Shown: positions 39,501 through 54,500 of the stretch, one piece after another
How positions within the stretch are numbered: the stretch's first letter is position 1
Layout: each line of letters opens with the position of its first letter
From: Gibbula magus
Lineage: Eukaryota; Mollusca; Gastropoda; Trochida; Trochidae
Reading direction: 5' to 3'
Length of the DNA: 64,000 bases
Assembly (NCBI GenBank): GCA_936450465.1
Contig: OW388293.1
Coordinates: 87,380,134 to 87,444,133, forward strand
Notes under the pieces: model-generated
The model's input: only the letters and a program-made list of their open reading frames with translations
Databases searched by the model: none
Told to the model about the DNA's origin: nothing
Translations under genes and position numbers: made by a program

Positions 39501-42500
39501 AGGTTGTAAGCGTCCCGGTCGAAGACAGCCACCTCTGCGGTGAGGAGTGTGTATGTGCGGGCGGGGTCCGGCGCCTCGATCAACCCGTTACATCCTGCAC
39601 CAAACAGTCCGTTACACGCCATCTCGATGTACAGGCTCTGTCTGCCAGGAGAGCACATACAGTCAAACATAGATTCTGTGTTTCTGATCTGATCTAGGTT
39701 TATAAGGGTTAGGGTCAGATCACATACAGTCAAACATAGATTCTGTGTTTCTGATCTGATCTAGGTTTATAAGGGTTAGGGTAAGAGGACATACAGTCAA
39801 ACATAGATTCTGGGTTTTTGATCTGGTCTAGGTTTAAAAAGTTTAGGGTCAGAGAACATACAGTCAAACATAGATTCTGTGTTTCTGATCTGATCTAGGT
39901 TTATAAGGGTTAGGGTCAGAGAACATACAGTCAAACATAGATTCTGTGTTTCTGATCTGATCTAGGTTTAAAACGGTTAGGGTCAGAGCACATACAGTCA
40001 AACATAGATACTGTGTTTCTGATTTGATCTAGGTTTATAAGGGTTAGGGTAAGAGGACATACAGTCAAACATAGATTCTGGGTTTTTGATCTGGTCTAGG
40101 TTTAAAAAGTTTAGGGTCAGAGAACATACAGTCAAACATAGATTCTGTGTTTCTGATCTGGTCTAGGTTTATAAGAGTTAGGGTCAGAGAACATACAGTC
40201 AAACATATATTCTGTGTTTCTGATCTGATCTAGGTTTATTAGGGTTAGGGTTAGAGAACATACAGTCAAACATAGATTCTGTGTTTTTGATCTGGTCTAG
40301 GTTTATAAGAGTTAGGGTCAGAGAACATACAGTCAAACATAGATTCTGTGTTTCTTATCTGATCTAGGTTTATAAGGGTTAGGGTCAGAGAACATACAGT
40401 CAAACATCGATTCTGTTTTTTTTATCTGGTCTGGGTTTATAAGGGTTAGGGTCAGAGAACATACAGTCAAACATAGATTCTGTGTTTCTGATCTGATCTA
40501 GGTTTATAAGGGTTAGGGTCAGATCACATACAGTCAAACATAGATTCTGGTTTTTTTTATCTGGTCTAGGTTTATAAGGGTTAGGGTCAGAGAACATACA
40601 GTCAAACATAGATTCTGTGTTTTTGATCTGGTCTAGGTTTATAAGAGTTAGGGTCAGAGAACATACAGTCAAACATAGATTCTGTGTTTCTGATCTGGTC
40701 TAGGTTTATAAGGGTTAGGGTCAGAGAACATACAGTCAAACATAGATTCTGTGTTTCTGATTTGGTCTGGGTTTCAAAGGGTTAGGGTCAGAGAACATAC
40801 AGTCAAACATAGATTCTGTGTTTCTGATCTGGTCTGGGTTTAAAAGGGTTAGGGTCAGAGAACATACAGTCAAACATAGATTCTGTGTTTCTGATCTGGT
40901 CTGGGTTTTAAAGGGTTAGGGTCAGAGAACATACAGTCAAACATAGATTCTGTGTTTTTGATCTGGTCTAGGTGTAAAGGGTTAGGGTCAGAGAACATAC
41001 AGTCAAACATAGATTCTGTGTTTCTGATCTGATCTAGGTTTATAAGGGTTAGGGTCAGAGAACATACAGTCAAACATAGATTCTGTGTTTCTGATCTGGT
41101 CTAGGTTTTTAAGGGTTAGGGTCAGAGAACATACAGTCAAACATAGATTCTGTGTTTTTGATCTGGTCTAGGTTTATAAGAGGTAGGGTCAGAGAACATA
41201 CAGTCAAACATAGATTCTGTGTTTCTGATCTGATCTAGGTTTATAAGGGTTAGGGTCAGAGAACATACAGTCAAACATAGATTCTGTGTTTCTGATCTGG
41301 TCTAGGTTTATAAGGGTTAGGGTCAGAGAACATACAGTCAAACATAGATTCTGTGTTTTTGATCTGGTCTAGGTTTATAAGAGTTAGGGTCAGAGAACAA
41401 ACAGACAAACATAGATTCTGTGTTTCTGATCTGGTCTAGGTTTAAAAGGGTAAGGGTCAGAGAACATACAGTCAAACATAGATTCTGTGTTTTTGATCTG
41501 GTCTAGGTTTATAAGAGTTAGGGTCAGAAAACATACAGTCAAACATAGATTCTGTGTTTCTTATCTGATCTAGGTTTATAAGGGTTAGGGTCAGAGAACA
41601 TACAGTCAAACATAGATTCTGTGTTTTTGATCTGGTCTAGGTTTATAAGAGTTAGGGTCAGAGAACAAACAGACAAACATAGATTCTGTGTTTCTGATCT
41701 GGTCTAGGTTTAAAAGGGTAAGGGTCAGAGAACATACAGTCAAACATAGATTCTGTGTTTTTGATCTGGTCTAGGTTTATTAGAGTTAGGGTCAGAGAAC
41801 ATACAGTCAAACATAGATTCTGATCTAGGTTTATAAGGGTTAGGGTCAGAGAACATACAGTCAAACATAGATTCTGTGTTTTTGATCTGGTCTGGGTTTA
41901 TAAGGGTTAGGGTCAGAGAACATACAGTCAAACATAGATTCTGTGTTTCTGATCTGATCTAGGTTAATAAGAGTTAGGGTCAGAGAACATACAGTCAAAC
42001 ATAGATTCTGTGTTTCTTATCTGATCTAGGTTTATAAGGGTTAGGGTCAGAGAACATACAGTCAAACATAGATTCTGTTTTTTTTATCTGGTCTGGGTTT
42101 ATAAGGGTTAGGGTCAGAGAACATACAGTCAAACATAGATTCTGTGTTTCTGATCTGATCTAGGTTTATAAGGGTTAGGGTCAGAGAACATACAGTCAAA
42201 CATAGATTCTGTTTTTTTTTATCTGGTCTAGGTTTATAAGGGTTAGGGTCAGAGAACATACAGTCAAACATAGATTCTGTGTTTTTGATCTGGTCTAGGT
42301 TTATAAGGGTTAGGGTCAGAGAACATACAGTCAAACATAGATTCTGTGTTTCTGATCTGGTCTAGGTTTATAAGGGTTAGGGTCAGAGAACATACAGTCA
42401 AACATAGATTCTGTGTTTCTGATCTGGTCTGGGTTTAAAAGGGTTAGGGTCAGAGAACATACAGTCAAACATAGATTCTGTGTTTCTTATCTGATCTAGG

Positions 42501-45500
42501 TTTATAAGGGTTAGGGTCAGAGAACATACAGTCAAACATAGCTTCTGTGTTTCTGATCTGGTCTAGGTTTATAAGGGTTAGGGTCAGAGAACATACAGTC
42601 AAACATAGATTCTGTGTTTTTGATCTGGTCTAGGTTTATTAGAGTTAGGGTCAGAGAACATACAGTCAAACATAGATTCTGATCTAGGTTTATAAGGGTT
42701 AGGGTCAGAGAACATACAGTCAAACATAGATTCTGTGTTTTTGATCTGGTCTGGGTTTATAAGGGTTAGGGTCAGAGAACATACAGTCAAACATAGATTC
42801 TGTGTTTCTGATCTGATCTAGGTTTATAAGAGTTAGGGTCAGAGAACATACAGTCAAACATAGATTCTGTGTTTCTTATCTGATCTAGGTTTATAAGGGT
42901 TAGGGTCAGAGAACATACAGTCAAACATAGATTCTGTTTTTTTTATCTGGTCTGGGTTTATAAGGGTTAGGGTCAGAGAACATACAGTCAAACATAGATT
43001 CTGTGTTTCTGATCTGATCTAGGTTTATGAGGGTTAGGGTCAGAGAACATACAGTCAAACATAGATTCTGTTTTTTTTTATCTGGTCTAGGTTTATAAGG
43101 GTTAGGGTCAGAGAACATACAGTCAAACATAGATTCTGTGTTTTTGATCTGGTCTAGGTTTATAAGGGTTAGGGTCAGAGAACATACAGTCAAACATAGA
43201 TTCTGTGTTTCTGATCTGGTCTAGGTTTATAAGGGTTAGGGTCAGAGAACATACAGTCAAACATAGATTCTGTGTTTCTGATCTGGTCTGGGTTTAAAAG
43301 GGTTAGGATCAGAGAACATACAGTCAAACATAGATTCTGTGTTTCTGATCTGGTCTGGGTTTAAAAGGGTTAGGGTCAGAGAACATACAGTCAAACATAG
43401 ATTCTGTGTTTCTGATCTGGTCTGGGTTTAAAAGGGTTAGGGTCAGAGAACATACAGTCAAACATAGATTCTGTGTTTCTGATCTGGTCTGGGTTTTAAA
43501 GGGTTAGGGTCAGAGAACATACATTCAAACATAGATTCTGTGTTTCTGATCTGATCTAGGTTTATAAGGGTTAGGGTCAGAGAACATACAGTCAAACATA
43601 GATTCTGTGTTTCTGATCTGGTCTAGGTTTTTAAGGGTTAGGGTCAGAGAACATACAGTCAAACATAGATTCTGTGTTTTTGATCTGGTCTAGGTTTATA
43701 AGAGGTAGGGTCAGAGAACATACAGTCAAACATAGATTCTGTGTTTCTGATCTGATCTAGGTTTATAAGGGTTAGGGTCAGGGAACATACAGTCAAACAT
43801 AGATTCTGTTTATCTGATCTGGTCTAGGTTTATAAGGGTTAGGGTCAGAGAACATACAGTCAAACATAGATTCTGTGTTTTTGATCTGGTCTAGGTTTAT
43901 TAGAGTTAGGGTCAGAGAACATACAGTCAAACATAGATTCTGTGTTTATGATCTGATCTAGGTTTATAAGGGTTAGGGTCAGAGAACATACATTCAAACA
44001 TAGATTCTGTGTTTTTGATGTGATCTAGGTTTATAAGGGTTAGGGTCAGAGAACATACAGTCAAACATAGATTCTGTGTTTTTGATCTGGTCTAGGTTTA
44101 TAAGAGTTAGGGTCAGAGAACATACAGTCAAACATAGATTCTGTGTTTCTGATCTGGTCTGGGTTTAAAAGGGTTAGGGTCAGAGAACATACAGTCAAAC
44201 ATAGATTCTGTGTTTCTGATCTGGTCTGGGTTTAAAAGGGTTAGGGTCAGAGAACATACAGTCAAACATAGATTCTGTGTTTCTGATCTGGTCTGGGTTT
44301 TAAAGGGTTAGGGTCAGAGAACAAACAGTCAAACATAGATTCTGTGTTTTTGATCTGGTCTAGGTTTAAAGGGTTAGGGTCAGAGAACATACAGTCAAAC
44401 ATAGATTCTGTGTTTCTGATCTGATCTAGGTTTATAAGGGTTAGGGTCAGAGAACATACAGTCAAACATAGATTCTGTGTGTTTGATCTGTTCTAGGTTT
44501 ATAAGAGGTAGGGTCAGAGAACATACAGTCAAACATAGATTCTGTGTTTCTGATCTGATCTAGGTTTATAAGGGTTAGGGTCAGAGAACATACAGTCAAA
44601 CATAGATTCTGTTTATCTGATCTGGTCTAGGTTTATAAGGGTTAGGGTCAGAGAACATACAGTCAAACATAGATTCTGTGTTTTTGATCTGGTCTAGGTT
44701 TATTAGAGTTAGGGTCAGAGAACATACAGTCAAACATAGATTCTGTGTTTATGATCTGATCTAGGTTTATAAGGGTTAGGGTCAGAGAACATACAGTCAA
44801 ACATAGATTCTGTGTTTTTGATGTGATCTAGGTTTATAAGGGTTAGGGTCAGAGAACATACAGTCAAACATAGATTCTGTGTTTTTGATCAGGTCTAGAT
44901 TTATAAGGGTTAGGGTCAGAGAACATACAGTCAAACATAGATTCTGTGTTTCTGATCTGATCTAGGTTTATAAGGGTTAGGGTCAGAGAACATACAGTCA
45001 AACATAGATTCTGTGTTTCTGATCTGGTCTAGGTTTTTAAGGGTTAGGGTCAGAGAACATACAGTCAAACATAGATTCTGTGTTTTTGATCTGGTCTAGG
45101 TTTATAAGAGGTAGGGTCAGAGAACATACAGTCAAACATAGATTCTGTGTTTCTGATCTGATCTAGGTTTATAAGGGTTAGGGTCAGAGAACATACAGTC
45201 AAACATAGATTCTGTTTATCTGATCTGGTCTAGGTTTATAAGGGTTAGGGTCAGAGAACATACAGTCAAACATAGATTCTGTGTTTTTGATCTGGTCTAG
45301 GTTTATTAGAGTTAGGGTCAGAGAACATACAGTCAAACATAGATTCTGTGTTTATGATCTGATCTAGGTTTATAAGGGTTAGGGTCAGAGAACATACAGT
45401 CAAACATAGATTCTGTGTTTTTGATGTGATCTAGGTTTATAAGGGTTAGGGTCAGAGAACATACAGTCAAACATAGATTCTGTGTTTTTGATCTGGTCTA

Positions 45501-48500
45501 GGTTTATAAGAGTTAGGGTCAGAGAACAAACAGACAAACATAGATTCTGTGTTTCTGATCTGGTCTAGGTTTAAAAGGGTAAGGGTCAGAGCACATACAG
45601 TCAAACATAGATTCTGTGTTTCTGATCTGATCTAGGTTTATAAGGGTTAGGGTCAGAGAACATACAGTCAAACATAGATACTGTGTTTTTGATCTGATCT
45701 AGGTTGATAAGGGTTAGGGTCAGAGAACATACAGTCAAACATAGATTCTGTGTTTATGATCTGATCTAGGTTTATTAGAGTTAGGGTCAGAGAACATACA
45801 GTCAAACATAGATTCTGTGTTTTTGATCTGATCTAGGTTTATAAGGGTTAGGGTCAGAGAACATACAGTCAAACATAGATTCTGTGTTTTTGATCTGGTC
45901 TAGGTTTATAAGAGTTAGGGTCAGAGAACAAACAGACAAACATAGATTCTGTGTTTCTGATCTGGTCTAGGTTTAAAAGGGTAAGGGTCAGAGCACATAC
46001 AGTCAAACATAGATTCTGTGTTTCTGATCTGATCTAGGTTTATAAGGGTTAGGGTCAGAGAACATACAGTCAAACATAGATACTGTGTTTTTGATCTGGT
46101 CTAGGTTTATAAGGGTTAGGGTCAGAGAACATACAGTCAAACATAGATTCTGTGTTTTTGATCTGGTCTAGGTTTATTAGAGTTAGGGTCAGAGAACATA
46201 CAGTCAAACATAGATTCTGTGTTTATGATCTGATCTAGGTTTATAAGGGTTAGGGTAAGAGAACATACAGTCAAACATAGATTCTGTGTTTTTGATCTGA
46301 TCTAGGTTTATAAGGGTTAGGGTCAGAGAACATACAGTCAAACATAGATTCTGTGTTTTTGATCTGGTCTAGGTTTATAAGAGTTAGGGTCAGAGAACAA
46401 ACAGACAAACATAGATTCTGTGTTTCTGATCTGGTCTAGGTTTAAAAGGGTAAGGGTCAGAGCACATACAGTCAAACATAGATTCTGTGTTTCTGATCTG
46501 ATCTAGGTTTATAAGGGTTAGGGTCAGAGAACATACAGTCAAACATAGATACTGTGTTTTTGATCTGATCTAGGTTTATAAGGGTTAGGGTCAGAGAACA
46601 TACAGTCAAACATAGATACTGTGTTTTTGATCTGGTCTAGGTTTATAAGGGTTAGGTTCAGAGAACAAACAGTCAAACATAGATACTGTGTTTTTGATCT
46701 GATCTAGGTTTATATGGGTTAGGGTCAGAGAACATACAGTCAAACATAGATTCTGTGTTTTTGATCTGGTCTGGGTTTATAAGAGTTAGGGTCAGAGAAC
46801 ATACAGTCAAACATAGATTCTGTGTTTCTGATCTGGTCTAGGTTTATAAGGGTAAGGGTCAGAGAACATACAGTCAAACATAGATTCTGTGTTTTTGATC
46901 TGGTCTAGGTTTATAAGAGGTAGGGTCAGAGAACATACAGTCAAACATAGATTCTGTGTTTCTGATCTGATCTAGGTTTATAAGGGTTAGGGTCAGAGAA
47001 CATACAGTCAAACATAGATTCTGTGTTTCTGATCTGGTCTAGGTTTATAAGGGTTAGGGTCAGAGAACATACAGTGAAACATAGATTCTGTGTTTTTGAT
47101 CTGGTCTAGGTTTATTAGAGTTAGGGTCAGAGAACATACAGTCAAACATAGATTCTGTGTTTATGATCTGATCTAGGTTTATAAGGGTTAGGGTCAGAGA
47201 ACATACAGTCAAACATAGATTCTGTGTTTTTGATCTGATCTAGGTTTATAAGGGTTAGGGTCAGAGAACATACAGTCAAACATAGATTCTGTGTTTTTGA
47301 TCTGGTCTAGGTTTATAAGAGTTAGGGTCAGAGAACAAACAGACAAACATAGATTCTGTGTTTCTGATCTGGTCTAGGTTTAAAAGGGTAAGGGTCAGAG
47401 AACATACAGTCAAACATAGATTCTGTGTTTCTGATCTGATCTAGGTTTATAAGGGTTAGGGTCAGAGAACATACAGTCAAACATAGATACTGTGTTTCTG
47501 ATCTGGTCTAGGTTTATAAGGGTTAGGGTCAGAGAACAAACAGTCAAACATAGATACTGTGTTTTTGATCTGATCTAGGTTTATAAGGGTTAGGGTCAGA
47601 GAACATACAGTCAAACATAGATTCTGTGTTTTTGATCTGGTCTGGGTTTATAAGAGTTAGGGTCAGAGAACATACAGCCAAACATAGATTCTGTGTTTCT
47701 GATCTGGTCTAGGTTTATAAGGGTTAGGGTCAGAGAACATACATTCAAACATAGATACTGTGTTTTTGATCTGATCTAGGTTTATAAGGGTTAGGGTCAG
47801 AGAACATACAGTCAAACATAGATTCTGTGTTTATGATCTGATCTAGGTTTATTAGAGTTAGGGTCAGAGAACATACAGTCAAACATAGATTCTGTGTTTT
47901 TGATCTGATCTAGGTTTATAAGGGTTAGGGTCAGAGAACATACAGTCAAACATAGATTCTGTGTTTTTGATCTGGTCTAGGTTTATAAGCGTTAGGGTCA
48001 GAGAACAAACAGACAAACATAGATTCTGTGTTTCTGATCTGGTCTAGGTTTAAAAGGGTAAGGGTCAAAGCACATACAGTCAAACATAGATTCTGTGTTT
48101 CTGATCTGATCTAGGTTTATAAGGGTTAGGGTCAGAGAACATATAGTCAAACATAGATACTGTGTTTTTGATCTGGTCTAGGTTTATAAGGGTTAGGGTC
48201 AGAGAACATACAGTCAAACATAGATTCTGTGTTTTTGATCTGGTCTAGGTTTATTAGAGTTAGGGTCAGAGAACAAACAGACAAACATAGATTCTGTGTT
48301 TCTGATCTGATCTAGGTTTATAAGGGTTAGGGTCAGAGAACATACAGTCAAACATAGATTCTGTGTTTTTGATCTGGTCTAGGTTTATAAGAGTTAGGGT
48401 CAGAGAACAAACAGACAAACATAGATTCTGTGTTTCTGATCTGGTCTAGGTTTAAAAGGGTAAGGGTCAGAGCACATACAGTCAAACATAGATTCTGTGT

Positions 48501-51500
48501 TTCTGATCTGATCTAGGTTTATAAGGGTTAGGGTCAGAGAACATACAGTCAAACATAGATACTGTGTTTTTGATCTGGTCTAGGTTTATAAGGGTTAGGG
48601 TCAGAGAACATACAGTCAAACATAGATTCTGTATTTTTGATCTGGTCTAGGTTTATTAGAGTTAGGGTCAGAGAACATACAGTCAAACATAGATTCTGTG
48701 TTTATGATCTGATCTAGGTTTATAAGGGTTAGGGTCAGAGAACATACAGTCAAACATAGATTCTGTGTTTTTGATCTGATCTAGGTTTATAAGGGTTAGG
48801 GTCAGAGAACATACAGTCAAACATAGATTCTGTGTTTATGATCTGATCTAGGTTTATAAGGGTTAGGGTCAGAGAACATACAGTCAAACATAGATTCTGT
48901 GTTTTTGATCTGATCTAGGTTTATAAGGGTTAGGGTCAGAGCACATACAGTCAAACATAGATTCTGTGTTTCTGATCTGATCTAGGTTTATAAGGGTTAG
49001 GGTCAGAGAACATACAGTCAAACATAGATTCTGTGTTTATGATCTGATCTAGGTTTATTAGAGTTAGGGTCAGAGAACATACAGTCAAACATAGATTCTG
49101 TGTTTTTGATCTGATCTAGGTTTATAAGGGTTAGGGTCAGAGAACATACAGTCAAACATAGATTCTGTGTTTTTGATCTGGTCTAGGTTTATAAGAGTTA
49201 GGGTCAGAGAACAAACAGACAAACATAGATTCTGTGTTTCTGATCTGGTCTAGGTTTAAAAGGGTAAGGGTCAGAGCACATACAGTCAAACATAGATTCT
49301 GTGTTTCTGATCTGATCTAGGTTTATAAGGGTTAGGGTCAGAGAACATACAGTCAAACATAGATACTGTGTTTTTGATCTGGTCTAGGTTTATAAGGGTT
49401 AGGGTCAGAGAACATACAGTCAAACATAGATTCTGTGTTTTTGATCTGGTCTAGGTTTATTAGAGTTAGGGTCAGAGAACATACAGTCAAACACAGATTC
49501 TGTGTTTATGATCTGATCTAGGTTTATAAGGGTTAGGGTCAAAGAACATACAGTCAAACATAGATTCTGTGTTTTTGATCTGATCTAGGTTTATAAGGGT
49601 TAGGGTCAGAGAACATACAGTCAAACATAGATTCTGTGTTTTTGATCTGGTCTAGGTTTATAAGAGTTAGGGTCAGAGAACAAACAGACAAACATAGATT
49701 CTGTGTTTCTGATCTGGTCTAGGTTTAAAAGGGTAAGGGTCAGAGCACATACAGTCAAACATAGATTCTGTGTTCTGATCTGATCTAGGTTTATAAGGGT
49801 TAGGGTCAGAGAACAAACAGTCAAACATAGATTCTGTGTTTATGATCTGATCTAGGTTTATTAGAGTTAGGGTCAGAGAACATACAGTCAAACATAGATT
49901 CTGTGTTTTTGATCTGATCTAGGTTTATAAGGGTTAGGGTCAGAGAACATACAGTCAAACATAGATTCTGTGTTTTTGATCTGGTCTGGGTTTATAAGAG
50001 TTAGGGTCAGAGAACATACAGTCAAACATAGATTCTGTGTTTTTGATCTGGTCTGGGTTTATAAGAGTTAGGGTCAGAGAACATACAGTCAAACATAGAT
50101 ACTGTGTTTCTGATCTGGTCTAGATTTATAAGGGTTAGGGTCAGAGAACATACAGTCAAACATAGATTCTGTGTTTCTGATCTGGTCTAGGTTTATAAGA
50201 GTTAGGGTCAGAGAACATACAGTCAAACATAGATTCTGTGTTTCTGATCTGGTCTAGATTTATAAGGGTTAGGGTCAGAGAACATACAGTCAAACATAGA
50301 TTCTGTGTTTCTGATCTGGTCTAGGTTTATAAGGGTTAGGGTCAGAGAACATACAGTCAAACATAGATTCTGTGTTTCTGATCTGGTCTAGATTTATAAG
50401 GGTTAGGGTCAGAGAACATACAGTCAAACATAGATTCTGTGTTTCTGATCTGGTCTAGATTTATAAGGGTTAGGGTCAGAGAACATACAGTCAAACATAG
50501 ATTCTGTGTTTCTGATCTGGTCTAGATTTATAAGGGTTAGGGTCAGAGAACATACAGTCAAACATAGATTCTGTGTTTCTGATCTGGTCTAGATTTATAA
50601 GGGTTAGGGTCAGAGAACATACAGTCAAACATAGATTCTGTGTTTCTGATCTGGTCTAGATTTATAAGGGTTAGGGTCAGAGAACATACAGTCAAACATA
50701 GATTCTGTGTTTCTGATCTGGTCTAGATTTATAAGGGTTAGGGTCAGAGAACATACAGTCAAACATAGATTCTGTGTTTCTGATCTGGTCTAGATTTATA
50801 AGGGTTAGGGTCAGAGAACATACAGTCAAACATAGATTCTGTGTTTCTGATCTGGTCTAGGTTTATAAGGGTTAGGGTCAGAGAACATACAGTCAAACAT
50901 AGATTCTGTGTTTATGATCTGATCTAGGTTTATTAGAGTTAGGGTCAGAGAACATACAGTCAAACATAGATTCTGTGTTTTTGATCTGATCTAGGTTTAT
51001 AAGGGTTAGGGTCAGAGAACATACAGTCAAACATAGATTCTGTGTTTTTGATCTGGTCTAGGTTTATAAGCGTTAGGGTCAGAGAACAAACAGACAAACA
51101 TAGATTCTGTGTTTCTGATCTGGTCTAGGTTTAAAAGGGTAAGGGTCAGAGCACATACAGTCAAACATAGATTCTGTGTATCTGATCTGATCTAGGTTTA
51201 TAAGGGTTAGGGTCAGAGAACATATAGTCAAACATAGATACTGTGTTTTTGATCTGGTCTAGGTTTATAAGGGTTAGGGTCAGAGAACATACAGTCAAAC
51301 ATAGATTCTGTGTTTTTGATCTGGTCTAGGTTTATTAGAGTTAGGGTCAGAGAACAAACAGACAAACATAGATTCTGTGTTTCTGATCTGATCTAGGTTT
51401 ATAAGGGTTAGGGTCAGAGAACATACAGTCAAACATAGATTCTGTGTTTTTGATCTGGTCTAGGTTTATAAGAGTTAGGGTCAGAGAACAAACAGACAAA

Positions 51501-54500
51501 CATAGATTCTGTGTTTCTGATCTGGTCTAGGTTTAAAAGGGTAAGGGTCAGAGCACATACAGTCAAACATAGATTCTGTGTTTCTGATCTGATCTAGGTT
51601 TATAAGGGTTAGGGTCAGAGAACATACAGTCAAACATAGATTCTGTGTTTTTGATCTGGTCTGGGTTTATAAGAGTTAGGGTCAGAGAACATACAGCCAA
51701 ACATAGATTCTGTGTTTCTGATCTGGTCTAGGTTTATAAGGGTTAGGGTCAGAGAACATACAGTCAAACATAGATTCTGTGTTTTTGATCTGGTCTAGGT
51801 TTATAAGAGGTAGGGTCAGAGAACATACAGTCAAACATAGATTCTGTGTTTCTGATCTGATCTAGGTTTATAAGGGTTAGGGTCAGAGAACATACAGTCA
51901 AACATAGATTCTGTGTTTCTGATCTGGTCTAGGTTTATAAGGGTTAGGGTCAGAGAACATACAGTCAAACATAGATTCTGTGTTTTTGATCTGGTCTAGG
52001 TTTATTAGAGTTAGGGTCAGAGAACATACAGTCAAACATAGATTCTGTGTTTATGATCTGATCTAGGTTTATAAGGGTTAGGGTCAGAGAACATACAGTC
52101 AAACATAGATTCTGTGTTTTTGATCTGATCTAGGTTTATAAGGGTTAGGGTCAGAGCACATACAGTCAAACATAGATTCTGTGTTTCTGATCTGATCTAG
52201 GTTTATAAGGGTTAGGGTCAGAGAACATACAGTCAAACATAGATTCTGTGTTTATGATCTGATCTAGGTTTATTAGAGTTAGGGTCAGAGAACATACAGT
52301 CAAACATAGATTCTGTGTTTTTGATCTGATCTAGGTTTATAAGGGTTAGGGTCAGAGAACATACAGTCAAACATAGATTCTGTGTTTTTGATCTGGTCTA
52401 GGTTTATAAGAGTTAGGGTCAGAGAACAAACAGACAAACATAGATTCTGTGTTTCTGATCTGGTCTAGGTTTAAAAGGGTAAGGGTCAGAGCACATACAG
52501 TCAAACATAGATTCTGTGTTTCTGATCTGATCTAGGTTTATAAGGGTTAGGGTCAGAGAACATACAGTCAAACATAGATACTGTGTTTTTGATCTGGTCT
52601 AGGTTTATAAGGGTTAGGGTCAGAGAACATACAGTCAAACATAGATTCTGTGTTTTTGATCTGGTCTAGGTTTATTAGAGTTAGGGTCAGAGAACATACA
52701 GTCAAACACAGATTCTGTGTTTATGATCTGATCTAGGTTTATAAGGGTTAGGGTCAGAGAACATACAGTCAAACATAGATTCTGTGTTTTTGATCTGATC
52801 TAGGTTTATAAGGGTTAGGGTCAGAGAACATACAGTCAAACATAGATTCTGTGTTTTTGATCTGGTCTAGGTTTATAAGAGTTAGGGTCAGAGAACAAAC
52901 AGACAAACATAGATTCTGTGTTTCTGATCTGGTCTAGGTTTAAAAGGGTAAGGGTCAGAGCACATACAGTCAAACATAGATTCTGTGTTCTGATCTGATC
53001 TAGGTTTATAAGGGTTAGGGTCAGAGAACAAACAGTCAAACATAGATACTGTGTTTTTGATCTGATCTAGGTTTATAAGGGTTAGGGTCAGAGAACATAC
53101 AGTCAAACATAGATTCTGTGTTTTTGATCTGGTCTGGGTTTATAAGAGTTAGGGTCAGAGAACATACAGTCAAACATAGATTCTGTGTTTTTGATCTGGT
53201 CTGGGTTTATAAGAGTTAGGGTCAGAGAACATACAGTCAAACATAGATACTGTGTTTCTGATCTGGTCTAGATTTATAAGGGTTAGGGTCAGAGAACATA
53301 CAGTCAAACATAGATTCTGTGTTTCTGATCTGGTCTAGGTTTATAAGAGTTAGGGTCAGAGAACATACAGTCAAACATAGATTCTGTGTTTCTGATCTGG
53401 TCTAGATTTATAAGGGTTAGGGTCAGAGAACATACAGTCAAACATAGATTCTGTGTTTCTGATCTGGTCTAGGTTTATAAGGGTTAGGGTCAGAGAACAT
53501 ACAGTCAAACATAGATTCTGTGTTTCTGATCTGGTCTAGATTTATAAGGGTTAGGGTCAGAGAACATACAGTCAAACATAGATTCTGTGTTTCTGATCTG
53601 GTCTAGATTTATAAGGGTTAGGGTCAGAGAACATACAGTCAAACATAGATTCTGTGTTTCTGATCTGGTCTAGATTTATAAGGGTTAGGGTCAGAGAACA
53701 TACAGTCAAACATAGATTCTGTGTTTCTGATCTGGTCTAGATTTATAAGGGTTAGGGTCAGAGAACATACAGTCAAACATAGATTCTGTGTTTCTGATCT
53801 GGTCTAGATTTATAAGGGTTAGGGTCAGAGAACATACAGTCAAACATAGATTCTGTGTTTCTGATCTGGTCTAGATTTATAAATAAGGGTTAGGGTCAGA
53901 GAACATACAGTCAAACATAGATTCTGTGTTTCTGATCTGGTCTAGATTTATAAGGGTTAGGGTCAGAGAACATACAGTCAAACATAGATTCTGTGTTTCT
54001 GATCTGGTCTAGGTTTATAAGGGTTAGGGTCAGAGAACAAACAGTCAAACATAGATTCTGTGTTTCTGATCTGGTCTAGATTTATAAGGGTTAGGGTCAG
54101 AGAACATACAGTCAAACATAGATTCTGTGTTTTTGATCTGGTCTAGGTTTATAAGAGGTAGGGTCAGAGAACATACAGTCAAACATAGATTCTGTGTTTC
54201 TGATCTGGTCTAGGTTTATAAGGGTTAGGGTCAGAGAACATACAGTCAAACATAGATTCTCTGTTTCTGATCTGGTCTAGGTTTATAAGGGTTAGGGTCA
54301 GAGAACATACAGTCAAACATAGATTCTGTGTTTCTGATCTGGTCTAGGTTTATAAGGGTTAGGGTCAGAGGACATACAGTCAAACATAGATTCTGTGTTT
54401 CTGATCTGGTCTAGGTTTATAAGGGTTAGGGTCAGAGGACATACAGTCAAACATAGATACTGTGTTTCTGATCTAATCTAGGTTTATAAGGGTTAGGGTC